From an uncultured Pseudomonadota bacterium (GTDB taxonomy: Bacteria; Myxococcota_A; UBA796; GCA-2862545): DNA of 64,000 nt. The notes under the pieces were generated by a model. It was not told the DNA's origin. It saw nothing but the letters and a program-made list of their open reading frames with translations, and did not search any database. The position numbers and the translations under genes were made by a program. Below, piece after piece: positions 33,608 through 43,185 of the stretch; the first letter of the stretch is position 1, and each line of letters begins with the position of its first letter. The DNA lies in NCBI GenBank assembly GCA_913061235.1, contig CAJXTB010000017.1:62001-126000 (forward strand), read 5' to 3'.

Positions 33608-34782
33608 GTCGCGGGCTCGGCTTGGTTCGCCCGATAGGCACGGAACAGCGCGACCATGAGCACAATGCCAACAACGAACATCAGCGCGCCGCCTAGCAGT
33701 AGTGCGACACCGAGGACCGGGCGCACGAACAGCCACGCAACACCGACCGTCACGAACCAGAACATGAATGCCACGACGCCCGCGACGAGGGCTGCGAACA
33801 GGCTCACTGCGCGGCCGAAGATAGGCACAACGCCGGCGAGTAGGGCGAACGGGCGGAACAGTGCGGACAGTCCCATGAACATCATGAAGTAGCCGAGCCC
33901 GCGGAGAATCCACGTCATGGTCGCGTTGGCGCTCTGGGCCATCGAGAACATCTCGTCCGCACTGTGGTTGCCGGTCTGAAGCATGGCGAGGGTATCGCCA
34001 GCTTCGGTCTGGTAGCCACGCGTTCCAGTGCCGGCTTGCTGTGCAATGACCGAGACGGGGCCAGGGTAGACAACGTCAAACGACACGCGGATGTCGCCAA
34101 CCGTGGGTCGCGACGGGGCGGCTCCGAAGTAGAAGCGGCCGTCATGAGCCGACGCGACACCCTGAAGCGACGCTGGAAGCTCGGTCGTGGCGTCGATGGT
34201 GTAGTCCTCGAAGTCGTTCATCTGGCGAACCAGGGTCTCGTCGAGGGTGTAGGCGCCTACGGTGACCGGGCGTGCAGTCCAGGTCTGTCCTTCGTAGCGA
34301 ATCGTGCTTGGGTTCTGGTGACCACGCTGTTCTTCGAACCGTGTGGAGTCGAGCAGGTCGTCGTCCCACACTTGGTCGTAGGTGTAGGTGGTGATGGTCT
34401 CTTGTCCGCCGCCGACCTTGTCGCGCTTCTCGGAACGTTCGGTCTGCTTCCACTGGTACATCTCGACTTCGCGGCGCAGCTTTACCGACTGGACTGAGAC
34501 GCCAAAGTTTGGGTCGGTCAGTGTGTCGGGTGTCACCGTCTGACCGCTGAAGTGCACGAGCGCGTTTTCGAGTGTGGGGTCTACGGTGTCCGCTGAGACG
34601 CTCTGTACGGCGCCGGAGCCTTCGCTGAGGCTCTTCGCGGTCTGTACTGCACGGCCCTCATTCCAGAACAGTAGCGGAAAAGCCAGGAGGAAGATTGCGA
34701 ATCCGCCGACAACACTCTTGATACTCTGTGCGAGTCGTGAGAAGAGGCCTTCAGATGATGTGCGCGTAACGGTGTTTGCCAT
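33604..34782 (-). CDS. TMEM43-family membrane protein
   Basis: The 392-aa product starts at ATG 34782 after AAGGAA. One membrane segment near residues 22-42 (GGFAIFLLAFPLLFWNEGRAV) is followed by a large soluble region and three to four hydrophobic segments from about 285. The FWNEGRAV block and architecture match TMEM43/LUMA-like bacterial proteins, of unknown function. It follows the TPM-domain gene by 37 bp in the same direction. Its stop shares CTAG with the photolyase stop. Confidence 0.75.
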   Translation of the reverse strand: MANTVTRTSSEGLFSRLAQSIKSVVGGFAIFLLAFPLLFWNEGRAVQTAKSLSEGSGAVQSVSADTVDPTLENALVHFSGQTVTPDTLTDPNFGVSVQSVKLRREVEMYQWKQTERSEKRDKVGGGQETITTYTYDQVWDDDLLDSTRFEEQRGHQNPSTIRYEGQTWTARPVTVGAYTLDETLVRQMNDFEDYTIDATTELPASLQGVASAHDGRFYFGAAPSRPTVGDIRVSFDVVYPGPVSVIAQQAGTGTRGYQTEAGDTLAMLQTGNHSADEMFSMAQSANATMTWILRGLGYFMMFMGLSALFRPFALLAGVVPIFGRAVSLFAALVAGVVAFMFWFVTVGVAWLFVRPVLGVALLLGGALMFVVGIVLMVALFRAYRANQAEPAT

Positions 34783-34819
34783 GATGCATTCCTTGAGTCG
34801 AACGCAGGGTACCCCACGA

Positions 34820-35974
34820 CTACCAGCTCGACCCAGCTCCACCCCCCGAAGAGGACCCACCGCCGAAGCTACTGGACGAGCTGCTCGAGCTGTACGAGGA
34901 GCCTCCACCGTAGCTGTCATCATCATCAGACGGTGGCGGCAGCGCGGCCGTCTTGTAGGTGTACCGGTTTGTGTGCGGGCAGTGATGGCACCGCTCGCTC
35001 ACCTCGACCGTGCCACCGTGGGACTCTGTCGCGGCGACCAGAGTGGTGGAGCGGCTGGTGAGAGCGCGGGTGTCGCAGGAGCCGCATCGCGTGTAGCCGC
35101 TGAACCACTTGCCGTGGTCGAAGGTGCGGCTGAACTGGCACTCGGGACAGATTCGCACTTCCCAGTTTGCGCTGCCCAGTCGTTCTTCGGAGATTTGCTT
35201 GGCAGTCAGGTGTGCGTCTTCGGCGCGGTCGTCGAGTCGGGTCATGGGGATGTCGCACTGGGGGCACCGCCTTCTCCTGCGCCACAGCACAATGCCAGCG
35301 ACGCCGCCTAGGATTGTTGTTCCACCACCTGCGGCACCCATAAGAACAGTGAGAATGCCCGTTCTAAGTTGCGGAGTGACCCGCTGTTGAGGCGGTCTGC
35401 GCGCCGGGCGAGGGCGAGGGCGAGGGCGAGGGTGAGGGCGAGCGGGTGCAGTGCTCGGCTGAACGAGAACGGGTGTGGCGGACTGCCAGCTCTCCTGCGC
35501 CGCACTCTCGCCGCCAGCAACCGCTTGGTGGGCTACAAGCTGCTCCAGACCCGTCAGCATTCCTTGGCCGAATTCGCCCTGGCGAAACGAAGGAACCATG
35601 TGGCGTTCCTGCATGCGAATCAGCCACTCTTGGCTGTACATCTCGTTCATGCCTGTGCCGATTTCAATCTCGAGTCGACGCTCATCCATGACGAGCAACA
35701 ACAGAAAGCCGTTGTCTGTCTCGGCGTCTCCAATGCCCCAAGTATTGAACAGGTCCGTGGCAAAGGCCTTGGGTGTGCCATCTACCGAGGGCAAGGTCAC
35801 CACAGCGACCTCAACCGGCACGGATTCTCGCCACTCATCGATGGCCGCGTCTATCCGCGCTTCTTCGTCCGGACTTAGGACGTCGGCGACATCTGACACC
35901 CAGTGGTCTGCTGCGGGGTGGGGGACGTCGCTGGGGGTAGTAGCGAGGGCGAGGGACAGTAGAAGAATAGACAT
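34820..35974 (-). CDS. TPM-domain (YgcG-like) protein with zinc ribbons and Gly/Ser tail
   Basis: The 384-aa product has a short signal peptide, then a TPM domain at about 25-145 (DVADVLSPDEEARIDAAI, GFLLLLVMDERRLEIEIG), a Pro/Arg linker (PRPRPRP), a membrane segment (about 210-232), two zinc-ribbon regions (CPQCDIP, CPECQF, CGSCDT, CHHCPH) and a low-complexity tail ending GGGAGSSW. TPM proteins such as TLP18.3 and YgcG are linked to membrane protein turnover. It is probably co-transcribed with the TMEM43-like gene. Confidence 0.8.
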   Translation of the reverse strand: MSILLLSLALATTPSDVPHPAADHWVSDVADVLSPDEEARIDAAIDEWRESVPVEVAVVTLPSVDGTPKAFATDLFNTWGIGDAETDNGFLLLLVMDERRLEIEIGTGMNEMYSQEWLIRMQERHMVPSFRQGEFGQGMLTGLEQLVAHQAVAGGESAAQESWQSATPVLVQPSTAPARPHPRPRPRPRPARRPPQQRVTPQLRTGILTVLMGAAGGGTTILGGVAGIVLWRRRRRCPQCDIPMTRLDDRAEDAHLTAKQISEERLGSANWEVRICPECQFSRTFDHGKWFSGYTRCGSCDTRALTSRSTTLVAATESHGGTVEVSERCHHCPHTNRYTYKTAALPPPSDDDDSYGGGSSYSSSSSSSSFGGGSSSGGGAGSSW

Positions 35975-36102
35975 GACGCTCGCTATCGAGTTGGTGGACT
36001 CGACGGGGGAAATCTAGACGGCGAAGTGGTCTGTGTATGAACGGAGTGTTTCCGGACAGTCTGCGGCAGCCGCACCATCGTATGCCAGCGCGAACAAGGC
36101 AA

Positions 36103-36975
36103 TCACGAGCGTCTTTCCACCCACCACACGCCCAGATTCATCATCGCCAACACCCCAAGTCCCGCCGCACCGGTCACGCCAACGGTCAGGTCTGACCCAC
36201 CAACCACATACAACAGCGACAGTGTGGCAGTTGCGTTGAACACGCCGTGGAAGACCGCCGCCGACCCGACTGAGTCGGTCTTGTCGCGCAGCAGAGTCAT
36301 GGCAGGGGACAGGCCGATACACATGGCGGTCATCATGCCCACGCCTGCCATGGGGTGCGCTGGGTAGTTGTAGCCCTGAAGAATCAACGGCGCGTGCCAC
36401 AGTCCCCACAGCGTGCCCACCACCAGTGAGGACCTCCAGAAGCCTAGTGGCCTGAGCTCTCGGTAAAGCCATCCGCGCCAGCCCGCTTCTTCCCCGAAGG
36501 CCGCCGCCGCGTTTACGGTCGCGCCAGCCACGATTCCCTGTGTCACCGCGACGGGTATCAAGATCCAGGGAGATGGAAGCGCGAGCAGCTGAGCCTGCAG
36601 TTCGGGAAGCTGTTCCGGCGGGATGAGGTCGGCGTATCGCTCGATCATACCCGCCATTTCCGGCGAAAAGGATGCACCCGGAATCAGCAGGCTCGCGGCT
36701 GCTGTCACCGCGGCGAGCACAGGAGGAAACCCGAGTGCGCCTACCCACCACCACGTTTTCTTTGCGCGCAGGCCCAACGCTTCGCGGAGCGGAACACCTT
36801 CGCGGCGAGCCAAGATCACAGCGGCAAGGCACGGCGTGAACATGTACGCCACAAGCACCAAGATACCGGCACCCACATGACCGGTCGATTGTGTCCACGC
36901 GTAGAGTGCGGCCAGCGGCGCGCCAAATAGCAGTGCGAGCGCCAAGAAACCAATGCTTCGAGTCACGGCTTGCAC
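36103..36975 (-). CDS. CPBP-family intramembrane metalloprotease
   Basis: The 290-aa protein has about eight membrane segments. The conserved motifs are EEAGWRGWLYRELRP (motif 1, EExxxR), WGLWHAPL (motif 2) and FHGVFNA (motif 3), as in CAAX-processing and bacteriocin-immunity proteases (Abi/CPBP, PF02517). GTG 36975 follows GGGAG; GTG 36966 is alternative. The substrate is unknown. Confidence 0.85.
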   Translation of the reverse strand: MQAVTRSIGFLALALLFGAPLAALYAWTQSTGHVGAGILVLVAYMFTPCLAAVILARREGVPLREALGLRAKKTWWWVGALGFPPVLAAVTAAASLLIPGASFSPEMAGMIERYADLIPPEQLPELQAQLLALPSPWILIPVAVTQGIVAGATVNAAAAFGEEAGWRGWLYRELRPLGFWRSSLVVGTLWGLWHAPLILQGYNYPAHPMAGVGMMTAMCIGLSPAMTLLRDKTDSVGSAAVFHGVFNATATLSLLYVVGGSDLTVGVTGAAGLGVLAMMNLGVWWVERRS

Positions 36976-37062
36976 GAGCGCTCCCGGGTGTACGCCCCTC
37001 GTATCGGCAGGCTGGGTTCAAGACGACTCGGATCCATCGCTCAGTCCGGGTTACCGCGTGGC

Positions 37063-37692
37063 ATGACCACTCCAGCGCTGCGAATCGAACCGACGCCTGA
37101 TGAACTCTCGGCATTCTTGTCGGCCTGGCCGCCGGGAATCGGTCGGTTGGAAGACGAGGAAGGGGCCGACTTGTACGGCTTGCTGATGCGTCGCGGCGAG
37201 GACGTGGTGTGGTGCAATGCCGCCGTATTTGACGCCGTCGAAGACCCCATGGACCTCGCAGAGCGCGCGAGCCGAGCCGTTGTTGGCAACTTGGTCGAGG
37301 GGACGAGGTCGCCCATGGCTGCAGCCGCTTTTGTGCGCAAGGCCGGGGACGCCTATCGCGTTGGACTCGCGGTCTTTGCCTTCTCGGACGACGCCGCAGA
37401 CCAGCCCGGAGCAGGCCATGCGGAAGAAGCCCGTGCCCTTGTAGACGCCGTTGCGCAGACCGTTGGCGTGCCCATCAGCGGGATTCGGCCCATGCCGTAC
37501 GACCAGATCGGCACCTACCGTCTACAGTTCATGGTGACCACGGTTGGGTTTGCGTACGTCAGCCGCAGCTTGCCACCTGAGAACGACGACTTGTGGCACG
37601 TGCTGAGCAACCGCACAGACCTCGTTCACCTGCCGTGTGTCGGTTTTGTGGACGACGCGCCGCCTGCGGACGCGCCTCCAGCAGAAGCCTAG
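37063..37692 (+). CDS. Hypothetical cytoplasmic protein (209 aa)
   Basis: I do not recognise the family. The protein is soluble, alpha/beta, with an acidic Pro/Ala tail (DDAPPADAPPAEA). ATG 37063 is chosen because the upstream frame (Arg-rich) is not protein-like, though no clear ribosome-binding site precedes it. It is convergent with the YbjN-type gene, sharing stops in CTAG. Proximity to the DUF4157 operon might mean a role there, but opposite orientation argues for independence. Confidence 0.55.
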   Translation: MTTPALRIEPTPDELSAFLSAWPPGIGRLEDEEGADLYGLLMRRGEDVVWCNAAVFDAVEDPMDLAERASRAVVGNLVEGTRSPMAAAAFVRKAGDAYRVGLAVFAFSDDAADQPGAGHAEEARALVDAVAQTVGVPISGIRPMPYDQIGTYRLQFMVTTVGFAYVSRSLPPENDDLWHVLSNRTDLVHLPCVGFVDDAPPADAPPAEA

Positions 37693-38120
37693 CTGACGGC
37701 TTCGGCAGCCGAAGCGCCCGCAATTACCTTGCGAAGCACGGGCAGGTAGGTCGCCATGGTCGCCAGGTTGTAGTTGGTGTTGTTCTGGACGATGCCCGGT
37801 GTCAGGTCGTTGCCGGCCAGGTCCGTACCCGTGCGGTAGCGAATCTCGCCGTCCGTCATGTCCATGTCGAACGCGCCGTGGGTCATGCCCCAGTTCAGCC
37901 GAATGAGGGCTTCGCACATGGCTGTACGACGGTCGGCCGGGCAGGACTCTGGAGCGCGCGAGAACACCGTCAAGATGCGCAGGTCAGTGTCTACCGACGC
38001 CACGAAGACCCACTGGTCGTCACCGCTCTGGTAGGTCAGTGACAGGAGGTCGTTTTCGGCATCTACGTTGACCGGCCAACCGGCTTGGTCACGGTAGAAT
38101 GCAACAAGTGTCTCGAACAT
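37689..38120 (-). CDS. YbjN-domain protein (secretion-chaperone-like fold)
   Basis: The 143-aa product is similar to YbjN/DUF1821 proteins, whose fold resembles type III secretion chaperones (SYCT-like): FVASVDTDLRILTVFSRAP, CEALIRLNWGMTHGAFDMD, GEIRYRTGTDL. It starts 51 bp after the stop of the DUF4157 gene in the same orientation. The order cargo-then-chaperone-like is suggestive of a partner relationship, but that is inference. Confidence 0.7.
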   Translation of the reverse strand: MFETLVAFYRDQAGWPVNVDAENDLLSLTYQSGDDQWVFVASVDTDLRILTVFSRAPESCPADRRTAMCEALIRLNWGMTHGAFDMDMTDGEIRYRTGTDLAGNDLTPGIVQNNTNYNLATMATYLPVLRKVIAGASAAEAVS

Positions 38121-38171
38121 GAAGGGTGTCCCTGGATTGGCGGCGGTCTTAGCCGGCGAGGCGGTAGTGCT

Positions 38172-41036
38172 CTAGGTCAAGCCGTTGATCTTCTTCTTCA
38201 TATCGCCGATGAGTGCCCCAGGATCGGGGCCCTTCGGTGCGGAGTGTGGGGTCGTTGAATCGGCTGGATTCTTGTCGCCTGAGAAGTGACCACCGGCGTT
38301 CCGCCACATCTTCTTCCAGATGGACGTGTTGACGCCAACGTTGTCGAGCAGTGACCGAGCATTGGTGGCCCGCACGCCTTGGGCGGGGTCGTTTGCAGTG
38401 ACCTCGGTGGACACGAAGGTCTTGGTCGATGGGTCGAACGACCGCATGGCAATACGAACTACGCCGTCAGCAAGGTCCGCGTTGCTGGCGTCTTGGGCCT
38501 GCTCGGACTTGTGTGCCGAGAAGGTGGTGAACAGGTCCAAGCGGCGGAGCTTTCCGGGCTTCTCGTCGCGGACCTTGCTGCCGTCGGCGTATCGGCCCCA
38601 ACTGGCTTGCTTTTCGCCGGACGGTGCGCTGTCCGCGTCGCCCTTTGTGCCCCAGTCTTTCTGGTCGGAAAGCTTGATCTTGTTGTTCTTGCGCTCTTGA
38701 ACGAAGTCGCGAACGTGCATCCAGTCGGTGTTGGACAAGCCACCCGGCGCCTTGTCTTCAATCGCGTTGGAGTAGTGCTTGTAGTAGCTGTTGTTCAGCC
38801 TGCGTTCGGCAGTGCGGTAGCCCGGCGTGGTGTCGTCCGCCTTGCCCTTGGCTGCGCCTGAATCGGTCAAGCGGCTTGCCAAGCTCATGAGCTTGTTCGC
38901 CTTGCGCTTGCGTCCGAACTGCAGTCCGACCTTGCCGAGCTTGAGCAGTCCGTTGAACACGCTGATTCCGAGCGCAATGGGCGCTCCGATACCGCTGAGC
39001 ATCAGTGCACCGGCGACAACGTCGAGCGTGCCAGTAGCAGCCTTAAAGCCGCCTTCCTTCATGCGGTTGTTCTGCACCTTGCGCATGGCGTCCATGACGG
39101 GCTCGGACTCGCTCTTGATGGCTTGGAGCTCGGCCTTCTTGGCGTTGAGTTCTACGATGGTGGCCTTGACCTGCTGAACCCGTTGGTTCACGGTCTTCCT
39201 CTTGGCTGTATACAGGGCCTTCTTTCTTTCTTTCGTCGCGTTTTTGGCCTTGTTCTTGTAGACGGTGCGCTTGGCTCTCGCGTCTGCCAACAGGCCTTCC
39301 GACATGCTCAACAAGGTCTCAACACCGTCTCTCGCGCCGTCTGCGGTCTTGTTGGCGTGAGTGAGCTTGCCCTTGCGAATGCCGCCGCTGACGGCCATGT
39401 ATCCGCCGTGCAGAACGTCAATGCCGCCAGTGGCTACGCCGAGCGCGCCACCGGTTGTCGCTGCCGCAGTGTTCGCCGCACCGGTTGCTGCTTTGGTGAT
39501 GCCATTGACGGCGTCTGCGCTGCCCTTAGCTACGCCGATCAGGTTCTTGCCACGGGCGATAAACCACGAGAGGCGCTGCTCAACCGACATTCCGGGAATG
39601 TCCTTGGCGTGGGTCAGACCTTCAACGAAGTCTGCGCCGTCCATGACTGCACCCAGGATGGAGGCGCCACCCATGATGCCGTCGGAGACGGATGTGGAGA
39701 GTGCCTTTCCGGCTTCGTTTCCTGCGATTCCCTGGGCAGATGCCACGATCTTCGCTGTGCCACCGGCAAGCTTGCCCGCGCCTGAGACGGTCTTGCCGAC
39801 ACCCTTGGCTTTTCCGTACGCGCTGTCGGAATTCATGATGTCCATGACGCCGCCAATGCCCTCGGTCACGCCACCGATTGCCGCACCGGCGCCATCTGCA
39901 ACGCCAAAGCCGTTGTTGTCAGCGATAGCCTTGTAGGGGGTATCCGAGCTCCTCATGTCACCGCCAGCACCTGGCATGCCGAGGGGATTGGCAATGATGT
40001 CGCCGCCAATGGTCTCCATGATGTCTTGCCCACTGCCGTCTTCTTCAAAGTCGGTGTCACTTGGACCTGTGGCTCCGCCGCTCGCCGCGAGTGTGCCGCC
40101 GCCAGCTGTCTTCCACTCGCTGATGGCTTCGGGCGCGAGGGACGCCAATGTGGCTTCGGCCTCCGGAGCAGGAAGCTGCTTGGCTGTGGCTGTGCCGCCC
40201 GGAGCGGGGACGTACTTGTTGGCTCTGCGAACGAGTCGCTCGACGTGTGGGCGACGGGCCTTGATGGACGCGTTCCCTTTGCCGACCGGGTGTTTGCCTA
40301 GCCAGGACTCGGCTGCGCCGCGGACGTCGTTTAGGGCGTTGGACACGTCTTGCGGTGCGGTCGCTGCATCTGCGATGGCCAGAAAACCGTCAATCCGGCT
40401 GATGTTCTTGCCGCGCTTGGCCTTCTTGTAGGCCGTCTTTGCCTTGAAGTCGGCAGCGGTGAGCAGGTCGCTGATGCGCACGGCACCCACGGCTCGCAGA
40501 TGAATCGCGCCGGAAGGCCCCCCCGAGACGGTACCGCCTCCACCATTAGCGACGGCCGACGCCGTTGCATCGGCTTCACGCTCAGCGGACGAGTTGGCTG
40601 CGGCGAGGCCCGAGCCCGAAGCGCCACCGTTGCGGCTCTGCATGACGTGGGTCAGCTCGTGGGCGACGGTCTCCTTGGAGGGAGAACTGTCGCGGAAGGC
40701 GACGGTTTCGCCTTGTGTAGCGGCTTCGGCACCGAGGCTACCCATGGCTCCAGACTGCGCGGTGTGAGCGCTGACGCCAGAGAAGTCTTGCCCGAACGAC
40801 GCCTCCATCTCAGAGCGGAATGGAATGGCTCCGCCGCCGCCGCCGGTTGCCTTGGAGAAGGCTTCGTTCGGATCTCCTGAGGGTGCGGAGGCGACTTCCT
40901 TGCGGAAGATGGGAGCTGCGGACAACGAATCGGACAGCGAATCAGCTGGAGCGGAGTCCGCTAGAGGGTCGGCGCTCTGTACGGCATTCGCGGTGTTTGA
41001 AGCCTGGTCAGCACCTTTCATTTTGGTCTCGAACAT
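38172..41036 (-). CDS. DUF4157 (eCIS core domain) protein, putative injected cargo or toxin
   Basis: The 954-aa product starts at ATG 41036 after GAGGAG. After a Ser/Ala-rich leader, residues about 68-165 form the DUF4157 domain with zinc-protease-like HELTH (126-130) and EREAD at 152-156. This domain is enriched in genes near extracellular contractile injection systems. A coiled Ala/Lys region, Gly-rich hydrophobic stretches (about 410-600, 700-760; helical hairpins that could insert in membranes) and a polar C-terminal domain with no recognised catalytic motif follow. A YbjN-type gene follows directly. Confidence 0.8.
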   Translation of the reverse strand: MFETKMKGADQASNTANAVQSADPLADSAPADSLSDSLSAAPIFRKEVASAPSGDPNEAFSKATGGGGGAIPFRSEMEASFGQDFSGVSAHTAQSGAMGSLGAEAATQGETVAFRDSSPSKETVAHELTHVMQSRNGGASGSGLAAANSSAEREADATASAVANGGGGTVSGGPSGAIHLRAVGAVRISDLLTAADFKAKTAYKKAKRGKNISRIDGFLAIADAATAPQDVSNALNDVRGAAESWLGKHPVGKGNASIKARRPHVERLVRRANKYVPAPGGTATAKQLPAPEAEATLASLAPEAISEWKTAGGGTLAASGGATGPSDTDFEEDGSGQDIMETIGGDIIANPLGMPGAGGDMRSSDTPYKAIADNNGFGVADGAGAAIGGVTEGIGGVMDIMNSDSAYGKAKGVGKTVSGAGKLAGGTAKIVASAQGIAGNEAGKALSTSVSDGIMGGASILGAVMDGADFVEGLTHAKDIPGMSVEQRLSWFIARGKNLIGVAKGSADAVNGITKAATGAANTAAATTGGALGVATGGIDVLHGGYMAVSGGIRKGKLTHANKTADGARDGVETLLSMSEGLLADARAKRTVYKNKAKNATKERKKALYTAKRKTVNQRVQQVKATIVELNAKKAELQAIKSESEPVMDAMRKVQNNRMKEGGFKAATGTLDVVAGALMLSGIGAPIALGISVFNGLLKLGKVGLQFGRKRKANKLMSLASRLTDSGAAKGKADDTTPGYRTAERRLNNSYYKHYSNAIEDKAPGGLSNTDWMHVRDFVQERKNNKIKLSDQKDWGTKGDADSAPSGEKQASWGRYADGSKVRDEKPGKLRRLDLFTTFSAHKSEQAQDASNADLADGVVRIAMRSFDPSTKTFVSTEVTANDPAQGVRATNARSLLDNVGVNTSIWKKMWRNAGGHFSGDKNPADSTTPHSAPKGPDPGALIGDMKKKINGLT

Positions 41037-41328
41037 ACCCACTCCTCAGCGTGTTGTGAGTTTAAGACCCATGATGTGCGCGGCAAGACGATTGTTGGAT
41101 ATTTATTGCGAGTCAATCGCATGTTTAAACACCATTTTTCGCGATTCCATGTGTTGTGATTGCCTTGAATTCGTTCGAGTGAGGGGTTTACAGTTCGCCC
41201 ACCGATTGTTGAATGCGACCGCTGTAAAGCAAAGAGCGCGCTCCGCCAACCGGAGAGCGCGCGTCTAGAAGACCGCAATTTGGAGACACAGCGGGGATGT
41301 TCAGCGGTCTTGCGAGCGCTCGATGGTC
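41037..41328. other. AT-rich intergenic region
   Basis: This stretch carries a terminator-like hairpin for the DUF4331/TPR operon at its right end and an AT-rich segment around 41090-41180 likely holding the DUF4157 promoter, with a TTGACT-like -35 on the minus strand but no convincing -10. No gene is supported. Confidence 0.45.
41236..41262 (-). terminator. Rho-independent terminator of the DUF4331/TPR operon
   Basis: On the minus strand GCGCGCT(ct)CCG and CGGAGCGCGC form a 10-bp stem with a 2-nt bulge and a 5-nt loop, followed by the T-rich tail TCTTTGCTTT. It lies about 65 bp after the stop of the TPR lipoprotein gene. Confidence 0.7.
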
Positions 41329-42570
41329 CTAGTCTTCGCACTCCGATGTCGGGTTCATCGCGCGTGCTTGTTCACACAGCGCAATGGCGCCGGGAATGTC
41401 ACCGTCTGCTGCATAGATCTGCGAGGCAAGGGCGAAGGTATCGGCATGACGCCATTCGGTCGCAAGAGCCAGCTCTACGGCGGCTCGCGCCTCGGTGACC
41501 CTGCTCACCCCGAACAGGGCACTCGCTAGGGTTGTGCGTGCCGCCGCAGAAGGCTGTTCAACGAGTTGAGCTTGTGCCAGGACGACAGCACGCTCCGGAT
41601 CAGTCAAGAGATAGTGGTTGACGGCGTGGCCGTACGCGGCGTCTGGAAAAGCGTCGATGCGCGTCTGCCAGCTGACATCGGCAGCGGCGAGAAGCTCGTC
41701 AGCACGCCCGTCTCTGCCGCGCTCCATCAGGAGCTCTGCGTAGGTGTCTTGCAGGTCTGGGGCGCCGGTTCGAGCAACAACGTCCTGGTAGATGGCGTCG
41801 GCCTCCGCAATGTCGCCCATGGCCCACAGGACCTCTGCGATGTGCTCGTGCACGAGCCAATAGCCGGGCAGTGCGGCGTCGGCGTCGAGGTAGTGAACCA
41901 GGGCGTCGTCGTAGCGTCCGCGGTCCAGGTCCATCAGGCCACGCTGAAGGTGAAACCAGGCGTGGGGCTCATCATTGCGTCCGAAGTACATGGCCTGGGC
42001 GTCGTCATACTCGGCATGTGCGGTGTCAAAGTCACCGGTGACCCAAGCCAATCGACCAGCGTTTGAGTGGCCGCCCACGGTGGTGTGGAGGTCCATAGCG
42101 GCGCTGATGCGCTCCCCGGCGACGGTGTAGCCGTCTGTGAGCAGGTCACTCTGGGCCTGGAGCATCAAGATGGATGCACGGGAGTTGTCGTCTAGGTTTA
42201 CTGTTCCCTCGACTTGGTCGAGAGAGCTGGGCACGGCGGACAGACGGTGAAGCGTCATGTCCAACGCTGCCTGGGCCAGGAAGGGACCGGCGCCTTCTGG
42301 CGTGCTGGCGAAGGCAAGGTCGAGCTGTGCTTGTGACTTGGCGTAGTCCGCCCAGTCCCCACTGAGGCGGGCGCGGGAGCGGTACAGCTCGGCCGCCTCG
42401 CCTCGAATGGTCCACGACGTGGGCTGGGCCTGGGCTCGGTCGAGAGTCGCGGCAATCGTCCGGTCAAGGTCAGCAACCGCCCGCTCGTACCCATCACCGG
42501 GGTCGAGTATGGATGATCTGTCTGTACAGGCCCCCAACAGGACCACGGAGAGTATGAGCGGACGTCGCAT
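41329..42570 (-). CDS. TPR-repeat lipoprotein
   Basis: The 413-aa product has a lipobox (SVVLLGAC). Tetratricopeptide-like helical pairs run from about residue 30 to the end (GRLAWVTGDFDTAHAEYDDA, HEHIAEVLWAMGDIAEADAIYQDV, ALAQIYAADGDIPGA-like). The start overlaps by one base the stop of the preceding DUF4331-type gene, so the three minus-strand genes from 43764 form one operon. TPR lipoproteins with DUF4331 proteins recur in bacteria; role unknown. Confidence 0.8.
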   Translation of the reverse strand: MRRPLILSVVLLGACTDRSSILDPGDGYERAVADLDRTIAATLDRAQAQPTSWTIRGEAAELYRSRARLSGDWADYAKSQAQLDLAFASTPEGAGPFLAQAALDMTLHRLSAVPSSLDQVEGTVNLDDNSRASILMLQAQSDLLTDGYTVAGERISAAMDLHTTVGGHSNAGRLAWVTGDFDTAHAEYDDAQAMYFGRNDEPHAWFHLQRGLMDLDRGRYDDALVHYLDADAALPGYWLVHEHIAEVLWAMGDIAEADAIYQDVVARTGAPDLQDTYAELLMERGRDGRADELLAAADVSWQTRIDAFPDAAYGHAVNHYLLTDPERAVVLAQAQLVEQPSAAARTTLASALFGVSRVTEARAAVELALATEWRHADTFALASQIYAADGDIPGAIALCEQARAMNPTSECED

Positions 42571-43175
42571 CAGTTGGCCTCGGCGAGGTAGGGGAAGGAG
42601 GTCATGAAGGCGACGTCATTGGCCGGCGGGTTGAGCGGAAGACCCGCTAGGGTACCGGCTCCGTGAACGCTTAGGTCGAGCAGAACTACCGCTAGAGTGA
42701 CGTCAATGACGGGGTCGGCGAGCTCACGACCGTTCGGGAAGCCCGATGCAGCGGTGAAGTCCACGACCAAGGTGTCCGGCAGAATCAGGGGTCCACCCTG
42801 TGCCACACAGGTACCTGCGCCATCGGCTTCGACGGTACACGGAGTCAGGCCTACTCCAGCGAGGTCGTCGTCGAGTGCGGCGTGAAGGCCGACAAGGCTG
42901 CCGACAATCTCACCGACAAAGTCGCCAGCAACGTCGTCAACGGGGTCAGCCGCGTTGTAGTCATCTTTGCTGGCAATGAGGGCGGTCGCCACGGCAGGCA
43001 TGCCGATTCGGTCAACGCGGGAGTAGGCCGAGGGGGCGTCCGTGCGGAAGTTGTAGTCAACCTCCATCATGCCGGAGTCGTCTCCGGTTCCTTCCATGTC
43101 GTCGGTATCGTCGTCGCCGTCGCAGGCTGTGAGGGTGAGAAGGGTGCTGGCAAGTAGGAATTTGGTAAAACGCAT
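42570..43175 (-). CDS. Lipoprotein related to the C-terminal part of DUF4331
   Basis: The 201-aa product starts at ATG 43175 and has a lipobox (LLTLTAC), followed by an acidic linker. The segment YSRVDRIGMPAVATALI is like the conserved RxGxPxVNxxL stretch in the second half of DUF4331 proteins. The upstream gene supplies the first half, separated by 9 bp, so a usually single-gene family seems divided into two secreted products. Its TGA overlaps the ATG of the TPR gene. Confidence 0.6.
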   Translation of the reverse strand: MRFTKFLLASTLLTLTACDGDDDTDDMEGTGDDSGMMEVDYNFRTDAPSAYSRVDRIGMPAVATALIASKDDYNAADPVDDVAGDFVGEIVGSLVGLHAALDDDLAGVGLTPCTVEADGAGTCVAQGGPLILPDTLVVDFTAASGFPNGRELADPVIDVTLAVVLLDLSVHGAGTLAGLPLNPPANDVAFMTSFPYLAEAN

Positions 43176-43185
43176 TGTGATGTCC

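Noticed and set aside
36014-37114. Minus-strand Arg-rich 366-aa frame over the CPBP gene
   Set aside because: Composition is that of a shifted GC-rich frame and the CPBP motifs lie in another frame.
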